Part shown: piece after piece, positions 1 to 8,338 of the stretch
How positions within the stretch are numbered: the stretch's first letter is position 1
Layout: every line of letters starts with the position of its first letter
Source of the DNA: Methylophilus sp. TWE2
Lineage (GTDB): Bacteria; Pseudomonadota; Gammaproteobacteria; Burkholderiales; Methylophilaceae
Direction of reading: 5' to 3'
NCBI RefSeq assembly: GCF_001183865.1
Contig: NZ_CP012020.1
Span: 1,550,001 to 1,614,000, forward strand
DNA length: 64,000 bases
The notes under the pieces: generated by a model
Database searches by the model: none
What the model saw: the letters and a program-made list of their open reading frames with translations, nothing else
What the model was told of the DNA's origin: nothing
Program-made: the position numbers and the translations under genes

Positions 1-1
1 G

Positions 2-121
2 ATAGATCAGGTGCTGGATTTGGCACTCGCCAGTGCACCGCAACCGTTAGCTGTGAATGCGCCAGCTGTTGAGATTGTCGCTTCTGGTGATGCGAATCCG
101 GAACAAGCGGTCACGCATTAG
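2..121 (+). CDS. lon: Lon protease, C-terminal end (partial)
   Basis: The last 39 codons of an open frame that enters from the left edge and stops at TAG 119-121. The visible protein starts IDQVLDLALA and ends in a short low-complexity tail. The motif resembles the extreme C-terminus of ATP-dependent Lon protease, just after the Ser-Lys peptidase domain. In gamma- and betaproteobacteria lon is normally followed by an HU gene, which is what comes next. Too little is present to check catalytic residues, so the name rests on the short motif plus gene order. Confidence 0.7.
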   Translation: MDQVLDLALASAPQPLAVNAPAVEIVASGDANPEQAVTH

Positions 122-162
122 TAAAATTGATGCGAATTATTGTCAAAAGGCCGGATTAGCGC

Positions 163-192
163 TTGACAGCTCGTTTTGCGGCTTGATATAAA
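163..192 (+). promoter_or_regulatory. Sigma70-type promoter of the HU gene
   Basis: A -35 box TTGACA at 163-168 and a -10 box TATAAA at 187-192 are separated by 18 bp, 50 bp before the HU start. It lies downstream of the lon stop, so HU probably has its own promoter. Confidence 0.7.
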
Positions 193-241
193 GACGGTAC
201 AGGATGTACCTGTCTTTTTAACTAGTTATTAGGGGAAACAC

Positions 242-514
242 GTGAATAAATCAGAATTGATAGATCATATTGCAAGTGCTGCTGGTATTTCTAAAGCCGC
301 TGCGGCTCGTGCTCTGGATGCAACAACTGAAGCTATTTCCGGCGCATTGAAAAAAGGTGATATGGTGACCTTGATTGGTTTTGGTACATTCTATGTAGGT
401 GAGCGTTCTGCCCGTTCTGGCCGTAATCCTCGTACCGGCGCAACAATTAACATCAAAGCTGCTAAATCTCCTAAATTTAGGGCTGGTAAAGGCCTGAAAG
501 ATGCTGTAAACTAG
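242..514 (+). CDS. hupB: DNA-binding protein HU
   Basis: A 90-residue histone-like HU/IHF family protein. It starts at a GTG codon preceded by AGGGGAAA (231-238). [11 protein letters not shown] is the usual HU N-terminus, and the DNA-binding arm signature [18 protein letters not shown] lies near residues 46-64. HU dimers bend and wrap DNA without strong sequence specificity. The gene follows lon, as in many proteobacteria, and precedes tRNA-Val. A second family member, ihfB, is at 39.2 kb. Symbol hupB is by gene order; hupA cannot be excluded. Confidence 0.95.
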   Translation: MNKSELIDHIASAAGISKAAAARALDATTEAISGALKKGDMVTLIGFGTFYVGERSARSGRNPRTGATINIKAAKSPKFRAGKGLKDAVN

Positions 515-574
515 CATTCTTTGGTTGAGCAGCTAGTTTGCTCTGCCAGTAGTAGCAACACAAGTGGTTGTTAC

Positions 575-650
575 GGGTGCTTAGCTCAGTTGGTAGAGCG
601 TCGCCCTTACAAGGCGAATGTCAGCGGTTCGACCCCGTTAGCACCCACCA
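575..650 (+). tRNA. tRNA-Val (anticodon TAC)
   Basis: A 76-nt cloverleaf with encoded CCA. The acceptor arms are GGGTGCT and AGCACCC, the D-arm is AGCTCAGTTGGTAGAGC, the anticodon loop sits in CGCCC-TTACAAG-GCG with TAC, and the T-loop is GGTTCGACCC. It lies 60 bp after HU with no convincing promoter between, so it may be cotranscribed with it. Confidence 0.96.
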
Positions 651-660
651 AAACAATTTA

Positions 661-696
661 AATTAAGAGTGCGAAGTTTGCGCTCTTAATTTTTTG
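661..696 (+). terminator. Rho-independent terminator after tRNA-Val
   Basis: Inverted repeat AATTAAGAGTGC / GCGCTCTTAATT followed by a T-run; it ends the hup-tRNA-Val transcript. Confidence 0.8.
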
Positions 697-767
697 AGTG
701 ACACGGTACTTAAGAAGTTACTTTAATTAGCAATGCTAAGTACCGAATAAGTAATTAAAAAAATTAG

Positions 768-795
768 TTGATTTTATAAAAAACAATGTTATAAT
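768..795 (+). promoter_or_regulatory. Promoter of tRNA-Asp
   Basis: -35 TTGATT (768-773) and consensus -10 TATAAT (790-795) with a 16-bp spacer, 20 bp ahead of the tRNA. Confidence 0.7.
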
Positions 796-814
796 TTCAG
801 CTTAATGATTACCG

Positions 815-891
815 GGAGCGGTAGTTCAGTTGGTTAGAATACCGGCCTGTCACGCCGGGGGTCGCGGGTTCGAGCCCCGTCCGCTCCGCCA
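815..891 (+). tRNA. tRNA-Asp (anticodon GTC)
   Basis: A 77-nt tRNA with encoded CCA. Acceptor arms GGAGCGG / CCGCTCC pair fully, the anticodon loop is CCTGTCACG with GTC, and the T-arm is GCGGGTTCGAGCCCCGT. A single transcription unit is bounded by its own promoter and terminator. Confidence 0.96.
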
Positions 892-895
892 AATA

Positions 896-923
896 AAAGC
901 CCTGATTTTTCAGGGCTTTTTTC
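896..923 (+). terminator. Terminator after tRNA-Asp
   Basis: Stem AAAGCCCTG / CAGGGCTTTT with a short loop and a following T-rich tract. Confidence 0.85.
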
Positions 924-930
924 TTTTCTA

Positions 931-1122
931 GTGTCTTCTTCCTCGATTTTCGACTCAAAGCACTCGCTGCATAAAACTCAATGTCCAGCCCACATTTCTG
1001 ATAAAAGTAATCGCTTTTTTGAGGTCTATCGTCGGTTTAATTTGCAGTGCTTTAAATTGCCGGATTACTCTGTGGCTGATATCTGTTTAAACTGTGATGA
1101 ATGGGGTGAACATGCGGCCTGA
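931..1122 (+). CDS. Possible small hypothetical protein (63 aa)
   Basis: An open frame starting at GTG 931 between the tRNA-Asp terminator and ppiD. It has five cysteines, ends CLNCDEWGEHAA, and has no signal peptide. No convincing ribosome binding site precedes it and it begins right after the terminator. It may be a chance frame; no family recognised. Confidence 0.25.
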   Translation: MSSSSIFDSKHSLHKTQCPAHISDKSNRFFEVYRRFNLQCFKLPDYSVADICLNCDEWGEHAA

Positions 1123-1191
1123 GTCCAGCCATGATGGCGGGTTTATGGTATAGTTTGCTGTTGCAAAAAATCAGGTAATGGAAATTATAAA

Positions 1192-3090
1192 ATGTTGGAA
1201 GCACTCAGAAAACATACACAAGGATGGATGGCAAAAATCATTCTGGCGCTGATTGTGGTGCCGTTTGCTTTGTTTGGTATTGACTCTTATCTCAATCAGG
1301 CGGGCGGCCAGGTTGCCGTGGCCAAAATTGATGGTCAGAAAATTTCGCTGCAAGAGTATTCAAATGCAGTTGAAAACGCCCGTAACTTTTTGCAGTCGCA
1401 AGGGCAAAAAGTGGACACTCAAATGCTGGAAAGCCCAGCGTTCAAGCAGTCTGTACTGGATGGCATTATTACGCGCCGTCTGGTTGAAGGTGCGATTCAG
1501 GATTATCGGTTTAAAATCAGCGATGAGCAGTTAAGTCAGCACATTCTGGGTATGCCCGAATTCCAGAGCAATGGCAAGTTCTCTGAAGACACTTACAATC
1601 AGTTACTGACACAAAATAAACTGACCCCAGCGAAGTTTGAGCAAAGTGTGCGTAAGGATCTTGCAGTCCAGCAAGTGCGAGATGGTTTATCCGCGCTGGT
1701 ATTCATGCCTAAGAAAGTGGCTGAGCAATCTTTGATGTCCGAGTTTGAACAGCGCGAAGTCACTGTCACCGATATCAAGGTCTCTGATTTCATGAATCAG
1801 GTCAACGTGACACCAGATCAGGTGCAAGCCTATTACAAGCAGCATAAAACCAAGTTTATTGCGCCTGCCAAGGTTAAACTGCAATTCGCATTGTTGTCTG
1901 CTGCCGGTTTGATGGGGCAGGTGAGTGTGACTGATGAAGAAGTGAAGCAATACTACGACGAAAACGCTGCCAAATTTCAGGGTAATGAACAGCGACAGGC
2001 CAGTCATATCCTGATCGGCTTTAACAGCACTGCAAGCGCAGCAGAAAAAGCTGCCGCTAAAGAGAAGGCCGAAGCAATTCTCAAGCAGGTCAAAGCTAAT
2101 CCTAAGAGCTTTGAAAAACTCGCTATTGAAAATTCTCAAGACACTGGCTCTGCCAGTAACGGTGGCGACTTAGGCAGTTTTGGCCGTGGCGCCATGGTAA
2201 AACCATTTGAAGATGCTGCTTTCTCCATGAAGGTCGGCGAGATCAGTGACCTGGTCGAATCCGAGTTTGGTTACCACATCATCAAATTGACTGGCATTAC
2301 TGGCGAGTCTTCAGATTTTGATTCCATGAAGCTTAAAATCAAAGCTGAATTGTTGTTCCAGAAAGCCCAGGCAAAATATGCTGAACTGGCAGATGACTTT
2401 GGCAATACGGTCTATGAACAATCAGGTAGCCTGGACCCAGTCGCCAAGAAGTTTAATCTGCAGGTGCAAACTTCTCCAGCCATGAGCAAAGACGAAATCT
2501 CCAAGTTCTTCAAGAGTGATCGCTTGGCAAATATGGTATTTTCTGACGAAGTATTGAAAGAAAAACGCAATACTGAAGCTGTGGAAGTCTCACCTAACAA
2601 CCTCGTTGCCGCACGTGTGGTGGAATACACGCCAGAAGCACCTCGTAGCTATGATGAAGTTAAAGGTGGTATCGAAACATTGTTGAAAGCCGAAGCCGCA
2701 GGCAAGCTGGCGCAACAAAAAGGTGAAGCGTTACTGGCTGATCTTAAAGCCGGCAAAGCTGTCGATGCTGACTGGATCACCCCCGTCACCATAGACCGTA
2801 GAAATGCGCAAGGCTTGAGCGATGGCGTTATGAGAAACGTGTTTAAAGTAAATACACATGCCTTGCCTGCCTACTATGGCTTTAACGAAGTAAACAAAGG
2901 TTATACGTTAATTAAAGTGATCTCTGTCAACCAAAAGCTAAAAGATCAGCCAGACGTTGCTGAGCGTGCATTTAAAGCCTATCAGGCAGCCTTGGGTGCA
3001 GAAATGTCACATGCGTATGTGGCATCGCTGAAAGCCACAAAAGAAATTCAGTTCAATGCCAAAGTATTGTTATCCAAAGGTAACGAATAA
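1192..3090 (+). CDS. ppiD: Membrane-anchored periplasmic chaperone / peptidyl-prolyl isomerase PpiD
   Basis: 632 residues, the usual PpiD length. One N-terminal membrane helix (about residues 13-33, KIILALIVVPFALFGIDSYL) anchors a large periplasmic part: a SurA-like N-terminal chaperone region (about 40-220), then a parvulin domain (about 265-365) with QASHILIGF and GGDLGSFGRGAMVKPFEDAAFSM, and a helical C-terminal part. PpiD assists folding of outer-membrane and secreted proteins leaving the Sec translocon. Its place after lon-hup is the common proteobacterial order. It is monocistronic: a strong terminator follows. Confidence 0.95.
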   Translation: MLEALRKHTQGWMAKIILALIVVPFALFGIDSYLNQAGGQVAVAKIDGQKISLQEYSNAVENARNFLQSQGQKVDTQMLESPAFKQSVLDGIITRRLVEGAIQDYRFKISDEQLSQHILGMPEFQSNGKFSEDTYNQLLTQNKLTPAKFEQSVRKDLAVQQVRDGLSALVFMPKKVAEQSLMSEFEQREVTVTDIKVSDFMNQVNVTPDQVQAYYKQHKTKFIAPAKVKLQFALLSAAGLMGQVSVTDEEVKQYYDENAAKFQGNEQRQASHILIGFNSTASAAEKAAAKEKAEAILKQVKANPKSFEKLAIENSQDTGSASNGGDLGSFGRGAMVKPFEDAAFSMKVGEISDLVESEFGYHIIKLTGITGESSDFDSMKLKIKAELLFQKAQAKYAELADDFGNTVYEQSGSLDPVAKKFNLQVQTSPAMSKDEISKFFKSDRLANMVFSDEVLKEKRNTEAVEVSPNNLVAARVVEYTPEAPRSYDEVKGGIETLLKAEAAGKLAQQKGEALLADLKAGKAVDADWITPVTIDRRNAQGLSDGVMRNVFKVNTHALPAYYGFNEVNKGYTLIKVISVNQKLKDQPDVAERAFKAYQAALGAEMSHAYVASLKATKEIQFNAKVLLSKGNE

Positions 3091-3110
3091 TTTATTGGGC
3101 TGAAGTAAAG

Positions 3111-3137
3111 AAAGGAGGGCGCTGCCCTCCTTTTTTA
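3111..3137 (+). terminator. Terminator after ppiD
   Basis: GC-rich stem AAAGGAGGGC / GCCCTCCTTT with a 3-base loop and T6 tail. Confidence 0.9.
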
Positions 3138-3172
3138 TTTGCTGTCATTCTTTTTGGGTGTGCTTAGTTTTC

Positions 3173-3775
3173 TCAAAGCCTACCAATCACGTCCTCGATA
3201 AAAGCCAAGCCATCCATGGAAATCAACCAAGCTAATGCAGCGCAGTTAATCATAATGGTTGCCCAAAAAGGCACTTGAAAAGAAAGCTTCTTAGATTTGT
3301 GACGAAACAGTTTTTGGCCGATGATTGCCCCAGGCCAGCCACCGATCAATGCCCATAAATGCAACGTCTTTTCTGGCGTGCGCCTATGGCTACGTTTTGC
3401 GGCCATCTTATCCAGCTTATAAGCAATGAGTGTACAACTGCTTGCCAGCAAATATACTCCCAACACCCATAATGGGAGTTCCCCAGCGAAAACAGCTATC
3501 GCCATGCAAATAAGAAAAATGACAGCAAATAACAATAGCAACGTGCCGTCGGTTGATTGCTCCCGCTCATCAATGAATTGAACGCGCTCAGCCTTTAGTT
3601 TCCCATTCCTATCTTTATTGACTTCATAAGTCACAATGTCATTTCCAACAGGACGTCGCTGACGGTTTGAAAATGCAGTGATATGGACAAACACTTGTTT
3701 CCCGCAGTTATTGGGCGTGATAAAGCCAAACCCTTGTTCGTCTTTCCAGGAGGTGATTCTGCCTTGATAACGCAT
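3173..3775 (-). CDS. Cold-shock domain / DUF1294 membrane protein
   Basis: 200 residues. The N-terminal 65 residues form a cold-shock OB-fold (GRITSWKDEQGFGFITPN, then QVFVHITAF; the RNP motifs are visible). This is followed by membrane helices (about 78-95 and 100-117) and a DUF1294 region with a RRTPEKTLHLWALIGGWPGAIIGQ motif and a last helix near 170-187. The fusion of a nucleic-acid-binding domain to DUF1294 is a known architecture without an established function. It is on the minus strand, convergent with ppiD, and probably monocistronic. Confidence 0.85.
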   Translation of the reverse strand: MRYQGRITSWKDEQGFGFITPNNCGKQVFVHITAFSNRQRRPVGNDIVTYEVNKDRNGKLKAERVQFIDEREQSTDGTLLLLFAVIFLICMAIAVFAGELPLWVLGVYLLASSCTLIAYKLDKMAAKRSHRRTPEKTLHLWALIGGWPGAIIGQKLFRHKSKKLSFQVPFWATIMINCAALAWLISMDGLAFIEDVIGRL

Positions 3776-3829
3776 GTGTGATTGCTAGGTTTTCAAAATG
3801 AACAAAGGCATCCAGTTGGATGCCTAGTT

Positions 3830-4261
3830 TTAATTTTCAAATTCTTGTTCATATGAAATTAACTCTAATCTTCTATGGCGAACCAATTGCATGCCGCGAT
3901 GAGTGCCAGATAGTGGATGAATAGTCCCTTGTTGAGCTGAAACGATTTCAAGTATTGCCTTTCCTTCAGCATTTCTGAATTTTAGCCACTGCTGTTGCGC
4001 ATTGCGCAAAGTATTTTGCTGAGGTTTAGTTAGTTTTTGCATGAGGCGTTTATATACTTTATTCATCTCAGCCTCCCATTTCACCTGAGCTTGATATGTT
4101 ATCTCTCGCATTAAAGCAGTTGAACTTACTGTTTCCTCAGCCATTTTTTCTTCATACCAGGTATCTATCGGTTGCTGAGTTGGCTTAATTTCTGTGTCCG
4201 CGAATGCAGATAATGACATCAGGCTTAGGAGTGCGACGAAAAGATACTTAAAAAAAGTCAT
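3830..4261 (-). CDS. Secreted LprI / DUF1311-type protein
   Basis: 143 residues with a clear Sec signal peptide (MTFFKYLFVALLSLMSLSAFA, cleavage before DTEIKP). The mature part has the DUF1311 (lysozyme-inhibitor LprI-like) pattern: helices with MNKVYKRLMQKLTKPQQNTLRNAQQQWLKFRNAE, the LxxAQxxWxxFRxxE signature near residues 85-100. The family's usual cysteines are absent, so lysozyme inhibition is uncertain. A periplasmic location is predicted. It lies downstream of the AAA ATPase on the same strand with an 80-bp gap. Confidence 0.65.
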   Translation of the reverse strand: MTFFKYLFVALLSLMSLSAFADTEIKPTQQPIDTWYEEKMAEETVSSTALMREITYQAQVKWEAEMNKVYKRLMQKLTKPQQNTLRNAQQQWLKFRNAEGKAILEIVSAQQGTIHPLSGTHRGMQLVRHRRLELISYEQEFEN

Positions 4262-4342
4262 TATTTTATAAATTTAACGCCAACAGCATAGGAGACCAAA
4301 GCTGAGTGAAGCGGTGCTTTTGACTTACTGTGGATGTGTTTT

Positions 4343-5617
4343 TTAGCTTGTTTCTGCAAATATTGATGGTCGTGCATTCGAATAAGCAACAAACAGAGAG
4401 TCTTTAAATCGATAATAGCGCTCTCTTATTTTAACTAATTCTGCACCGTAATCGTCTGTTACCAGATGGCCAACAAATTGACTTGGATTATCGACACCAT
4501 GATCAATAGCTTTTTTATATGCATCTGCAGTATGTATCTCTAACTCGCTCGCTTGTACTTCAGCTAAAGCCTTCAACACAATTTCCCGTTGGCTTGAGGA
4601 TGCAACTGCTTTTTTGTATCGTCCCTCTAAAACAGGGTCTGTTCCAGATTCCGCGATTCCTGCTAGCGTATTATCTATATCAGTCGCAGAAAGGTCTGTA
4701 CCTCCATTTCTATAGGCCATTCTCAATGCGTATTTTCCAATAAGGTGTACCATATACGGGTGTCCCTGAGCTAAGCCAATTACTTTATTTGTAGCGTTAT
4801 CATCAAATCGTATAAAGTCATCAATACTCGCCTCTGCCCCGCGAATAATTTCTTTCAACTCATCGTTATTCATAGCGGGCAAATGAATAATCCCACCTGC
4901 AAAAAGCCTGTCCGACGATGCATGTTCTTTCATTAATTCTTGAATATCGTGCGCCACACCAACGATACAGAATTTAACGCCCGGTACGTTTGTTGCCAGT
5001 GCTTTTAAAAACGATGCAAACCCAGTCTTGTCTTGAATCTGATCGAATTCATCAATCACAAAAAGAAGCCCATTCTTAGCCATCTTTTGTTCAACTATCG
5101 CGCTAACAACATTTGTAAATACAGTCTCCACATCATGATCTGGTTGGGATGTTTCTGCTGCTATTTCAGTCGCTTTCTCCCCACTTAAGGATGTAATCCC
5201 TATACTAAATTTTGGCTGATACTTTTCTAAAGATTTTCTAGCCTTTGGAATATCATAAGACCAATCTGATAGGCAGTCTTTGTTTGTAAGTAGCTTTTCC
5301 AATAGCTCTTGATGTGTAGAAATACTTTTTCCGCACGCAAAGTATATTGGCAAAAAATCTAGTTTCTCATCAACATCGAGGCCAACTTTAGCTAGTAGCT
5401 CATTGTTACCAGTTGATATGTTAATGACTTGTCTAGAAAGGGACGATTTCCCGATTCCTCGATTTCCTATGATGGCGATATTTGTTCCTTCAGAAATCAA
5501 AGCGTAGTAACAATCTTCAACGGGCTTTGTTCTGCCCGCAAATCTTTCGGCATCGGTTATTTCTTTAGCAGGGAAGAACGCGTTCTCCACTTGGGTAATT
5601 GTTGGTTTACTTGCCAT
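4343..5617 (-). CDS. AAA-type P-loop ATPase of unknown role
   Basis: 424 residues. Walker A is GNRGIGKSS (about residues 51-59) and Walker B is LLFVIDEFDQI (about 184-194). The N-terminal phrase FFPAKEITDAERFAGRTKPV is typical of ORC1/Cdc6-like or AAA_16 ATPases that load or regulate partners. The C-terminal 120 residues look like a winged-helix part. No membrane segments. The start ATG follows AAGGCAAAAAT. Lower GC and its setting among palindromic spacers suggest acquired DNA. Possible roles include defence or phage/plasmid control; nothing in the sequence decides. Confidence 0.7.
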   Translation of the reverse strand: MASKPTITQVENAFFPAKEITDAERFAGRTKPVEDCYYALISEGTNIAIIGNRGIGKSSLSRQVINISTGNNELLAKVGLDVDEKLDFLPIYFACGKSISTHQELLEKLLTNKDCLSDWSYDIPKARKSLEKYQPKFSIGITSLSGEKATEIAAETSQPDHDVETVFTNVVSAIVEQKMAKNGLLFVIDEFDQIQDKTGFASFLKALATNVPGVKFCIVGVAHDIQELMKEHASSDRLFAGGIIHLPAMNNDELKEIIRGAEASIDDFIRFDDNATNKVIGLAQGHPYMVHLIGKYALRMAYRNGGTDLSATDIDNTLAGIAESGTDPVLEGRYKKAVASSSQREIVLKALAEVQASELEIHTADAYKKAIDHGVDNPSQFVGHLVTDDYGAELVKIRERYYRFKDSLFVAYSNARPSIFAETS

Positions 5618-5923
5618 ATTTTTGCCTTGGTAGTCCCTTTTCGAAATTAAACTCTGGTAGAGCTAACTTACATAGTTGAGCATCACCCCGCATCGCGGGT
5701 TAAAGCGGTCAATTGGTTTCCTTTGGTTGACCGCGCCCACGCAAGTCGGCGTAGTTGTTAGCAATGCTAACAATATGAGCTCCAACGAGGCGTTAGATTT
5801 TATAGTCGCACTTCTTGTGTCGGTCGTATAAGCTCATTTATGCGACGCTGCATTAGAGCTCTTCGCTTTTTAGTATCTTTTGCGCAGCAAAGCTTGAGCT
5901 CAGAGTCAGAAGTGAAATGGTTA
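5618..5923. other. Palindrome-rich spacer, attC-like in outline
   Basis: No gene. It holds three inverted repeats: CCCGC-ATC-GCGGG (5687-5699), GCGGTCAA...TTGACCGC (5705-5734) and TTGTTAGCA-A-TGCTAACAA (5755-5773). AGCTAAC at 5661-5667 could pair with the last. On the minus strand the order resembles a folded integron attC site between two cassette genes, but the 7-bp core boxes do not fit the RYYYAAC/GTTRRRY consensus properly. Confidence 0.4.
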
Positions 5924-6364
5924 TTACCATAACTTAGTAAGCCAACTCTTGAGTGGGGCGCTTAGCACGACACCCAACACGAAGAGGATAATGCCTGCAG
6001 CGATGTTAATAAGAAATGCAATCCAGCGCTCGCGACCTACATTTCGCCCAAGGGTTGTTTCAATTTGGGATAACAACGCCTCTACCTTCTTTGCCTCAAT
6101 CTGACCAAGCTCTGAATAGCGTTCATGTTCTCTTTGCAACGCTTCAAGTTTTTCACTACGCTCGCGCAAACTACTTTCTAGTCGGTTAACAAGTTCAGAG
6201 GTGTTCTTGATCGACTCAAGCGCATCTGTAACTTGGGCATCCACGTCCCATTGAGATTTCTTAACCGCTCGCAAAAGGTCAAAGAGTTCTGGTCCTGGCA
6301 ATATAGGAACCGACCGCAAGAATATACGGAGTAGTTTTTCTTTAACACCTTTATCCATACTCAT
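5924..6364 (-). CDS. Coiled-coil protein with C-terminal membrane anchor
   Basis: 146 residues. The first 40 are basic and helical, residues 45-100 are strongly coiled-coil (LVNRLESSLRERSEKLEALQ...), and one membrane helix lies near 120-139 (LINIAAGIILFVLGVVLSAP) with a short basic tail. This is a tail-anchored design, with no signal peptide and no recognised family. It lies upstream of the AAA ATPase on the same strand, 300 bp away, so the two may be functionally linked, but the spacer is palindromic and they may be independent insertions. Confidence 0.55.
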   Translation of the reverse strand: MSMDKGVKEKLLRIFLRSVPILPGPELFDLLRAVKKSQWDVDAQVTDALESIKNTSELVNRLESSLRERSEKLEALQREHERYSELGQIEAKKVEALLSQIETTLGRNVGRERWIAFLINIAAGIILFVLGVVLSAPLKSWLTKLW

Positions 6365-6519
6365 GGGTAGCTTCTAAGTGTAACTAGACCTCAAAAATGA
6401 ACCTAAAATTTTATTTAGTTAGATATCTATGAATACTAAACTATTAATTAGTAATTAAAATTCAATTTGTTATGTAATTTTCGTACACTATTATCAAGTC
6501 GACTTTGATTTAATGCACC

Positions 6520-6551
6520 TTGCATACTTGCATACTTGCATACTTGCATAT
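6520..6551. repeat. Tandem repeat, 4 x 8 bp
   Basis: Three exact copies of TTGCATAC and a fourth, TTGCATAT. A slippage-prone microrepeat outside genes. Confidence 0.9.
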
Positions 6552-6631
6552 GCGTTTATATTGTTACGAATCAACTTCAAGTAATTTAGCGCATTGTTGT
6601 TAAATAAGGCAAGCAACCTGAATTAAACTAT

Positions 6632-6672
6632 AAAAAAACGCCTGGCTTTGAGAGCTCAGGCGTTTTATTTTT
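6632..6672 (-). terminator. Terminator after fabI (bidirectional form)
   Basis: Stem AAAACGCCTG / CAGGCGTTTT, with T/A tracts on both sides. Confidence 0.85.
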
Positions 6673-6687
6673 TGCTAACAGATTATC

Positions 6688-7473
6688 TTAATCGATCTGA
6701 CCTGCAGCAGTGATATTCATACCACCATCTACGTAAGTAATTTCACCAGTCACGCCAGAAGCCAGGTCACTGGCCAAGAAGGCGGCGACGTTGCCAACTT
6801 CTTCAATAGTCACATTGCGGCGCAGGGCGGCGTGTTTTTCGTTGAAGCCGATCATTTTGTCGAAGTCTGCAATGCCTGAGGCAGCCAGGGTTTTGATTGG
6901 GCCGGCAGAAACTGCGTTGACGCGGATGCCGCGTGGGCCCAGGCTTTGTGCCAGATAGCGGACGTTGGCTTCCAGGCTGGCTTTGGCCACGCCCATAACG
7001 TTGTAATTAGGCATGGTGCGTTCAGCACCCAAGTAGCTGATGGTGAGCAGGCTGCCGTTGCGGCCTTGCATCATCGGGTAGGCGGCTTTGGCCATACCGG
7101 AGAAGCTGTAGGAGCTGATATCGTGGGCGATACGGAAGTATTCGCGATCGATGTTGTCGAGGTAGTCACCATCTAAAGCAACTTTAGGCACGAAAGCAAT
7201 CGAGTGCACCAGGCCATCCAGACCATCCCACACTTTAGCCAGCTCGACAAACAGGTTGTCGATTTGCGCATCTTCGGCGACGTCACACGGTAAAACGATC
7301 TCGGATTCGAAGTCAGCAGCCAGGTCGCGCACACGCTTTTCATGTTTGTCGACTTGATAGGTAAAGGCCAGCTCGGCCCCTTCACGTTTCATTGCGGCTG
7401 CGATGCCATAAGCGATTGAACGGTTGCTCAGCAAACCGGCAATCAGGATTTTTTTTCCAGCAAGAAATGCCAT
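6688..7473 (-). CDS. fabI: Enoyl-[acyl-carrier-protein] reductase (NADH)
   Basis: 261 residues, standard FabI length. A short-chain dehydrogenase fold: cofactor-binding [13 protein letters not shown] (about 13-25), and the active-site pair Tyr157 and Lys164 in YNVMGVAK, spaced Y-x6-K as in FabI. It reduces trans-2-enoyl-ACP in the last step of each fatty-acid elongation cycle; cytoplasmic. FabI is the target of triclosan-like inhibitors. Start [11 protein letters not shown] is canonical. It is the last gene of a minus-strand run after the ABC importer genes, 30 bp downstream of the permease. Confidence 0.96.
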   Translation of the reverse strand: MAFLAGKKILIAGLLSNRSIAYGIAAAMKREGAELAFTYQVDKHEKRVRDLAADFESEIVLPCDVAEDAQIDNLFVELAKVWDGLDGLVHSIAFVPKVALDGDYLDNIDREYFRIAHDISSYSFSGMAKAAYPMMQGRNGSLLTISYLGAERTMPNYNVMGVAKASLEANVRYLAQSLGPRGIRVNAVSAGPIKTLAASGIADFDKMIGFNEKHAALRRNVTIEEVGNVAAFLASDLASGVTGEITYVDGGMNITAAGQID

Positions 7474-7505
7474 GCTTGTTCCTGTGTGTTTGTTAGTTAA
7501 TGCGG

Positions 7506-8327
7506 TCAGCGGCTGTTAGACCTTGGGTCAAACACGTCACGCAAACCTTCGCCGAGCAGATTATACCCTAACACGGTAATTAATATGGCAAGTCCGGGGT
7601 AGAGTGAGAGCCACCAGGCAAACTGGATATACTCTTTGCCATCGGTGAGGATATTGCCCCACGAGGCTTGCGGCGGTTGTACGCCCAAGCCTAGAAAGCT
7701 CAAGCCAGACTCAAGCAGTACGGCACTGGCAATGCCGAGCACAATACTCACCAATACCGGCGTCATGCTATTGGGCAGGCAATGTTTAAAAATGACTCGC
7801 CAATCCTGGGCACCCAAAGCCGTAGAGGCCATGACAAATTCGCGTTGGGTCAGGCTCAGAAACTCTGCCCGGACCAGGCGGGTAACGCTCATCCATGAGG
7901 TGAGGCCAATGACGATCATGACGTTGGTGATAGAAGGACTTAAAAAGGCAATCACAGCCAGTATCAGGAAGAAACTGGGGATAGATAGCATGATATCCAC
8001 CAGGCGCATGATGACAGTATCTACCCACCCACGATAATAGCCGGCCAATGCGCCAAGAATGACACCAATGACGGTAGAAATACCCACTGCCACCAGCCCA
8101 ACTAATAATGAAACCCGGCCACCAAACAACATGCGGCTCCATACGTCGCGGCCGAGCCCGTCGGTGCCCATCCAGTGTTGGCCGGAAGGTGCAAGCAGGA
8201 TATGTTTCACATCGATAGCATCTGGATCATAAGGGGCGATCCATGGGGCGAGCAGGGCTAATAGCAGGATGACCCCTATCAGGCAAAGACCGGTCAGCGC
8301 TAAAGGATTTTGCAGGATTTTTCTCAT
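7506..8327 (-). CDS. Peptide-type ABC transporter permease (OppC/DppC family)
   Basis: 273 residues with six membrane helices. N-terminal OppC_N-type segment, then the binding-protein-dependent transport domain with the EAA loop [20 protein letters not shown] (about residues 165-185). [12 protein letters not shown] before the second helix is typical of DppC. It forms the inner-membrane channel with the neighbouring DppB-type permease. Only 11 bp separate it from the upstream permease, so they are one operon. ATPase subunits are not encoded nearby. Confidence 0.9.
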   Translation of the reverse strand: MRKILQNPLALTGLCLIGVILLLALLAPWIAPYDPDAIDVKHILLAPSGQHWMGTDGLGRDVWSRMLFGGRVSLLVGLVAVGISTVIGVILGALAGYYRGWVDTVIMRLVDIMLSIPSFFLILAVIAFLSPSITNVMIVIGLTSWMSVTRLVRAEFLSLTQREFVMASTALGAQDWRVIFKHCLPNSMTPVLVSIVLGIASAVLLESGLSFLGLGVQPPQASWGNILTDGKEYIQFAWWLSLYPGLAILITVLGYNLLGEGLRDVFDPRSNSR

Positions 8328-8338
8328 CGTTATTTTGC

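Larger units (their letters stand above)
6365..6687. other. AT-rich intergenic region
   Basis: No open frame worth calling. It contains the 8-bp tandem repeat at 6520-6551 and the fabI terminator at 6632-6672; the remainder is AT-rich sequence with no further signal seen. Confidence 0.6.

Noticed and set aside
6520..6551. Possible CRISPR-like array
   Set aside because: The repeats are 8 bp, directly adjacent and without spacers: a simple tandem repeat.
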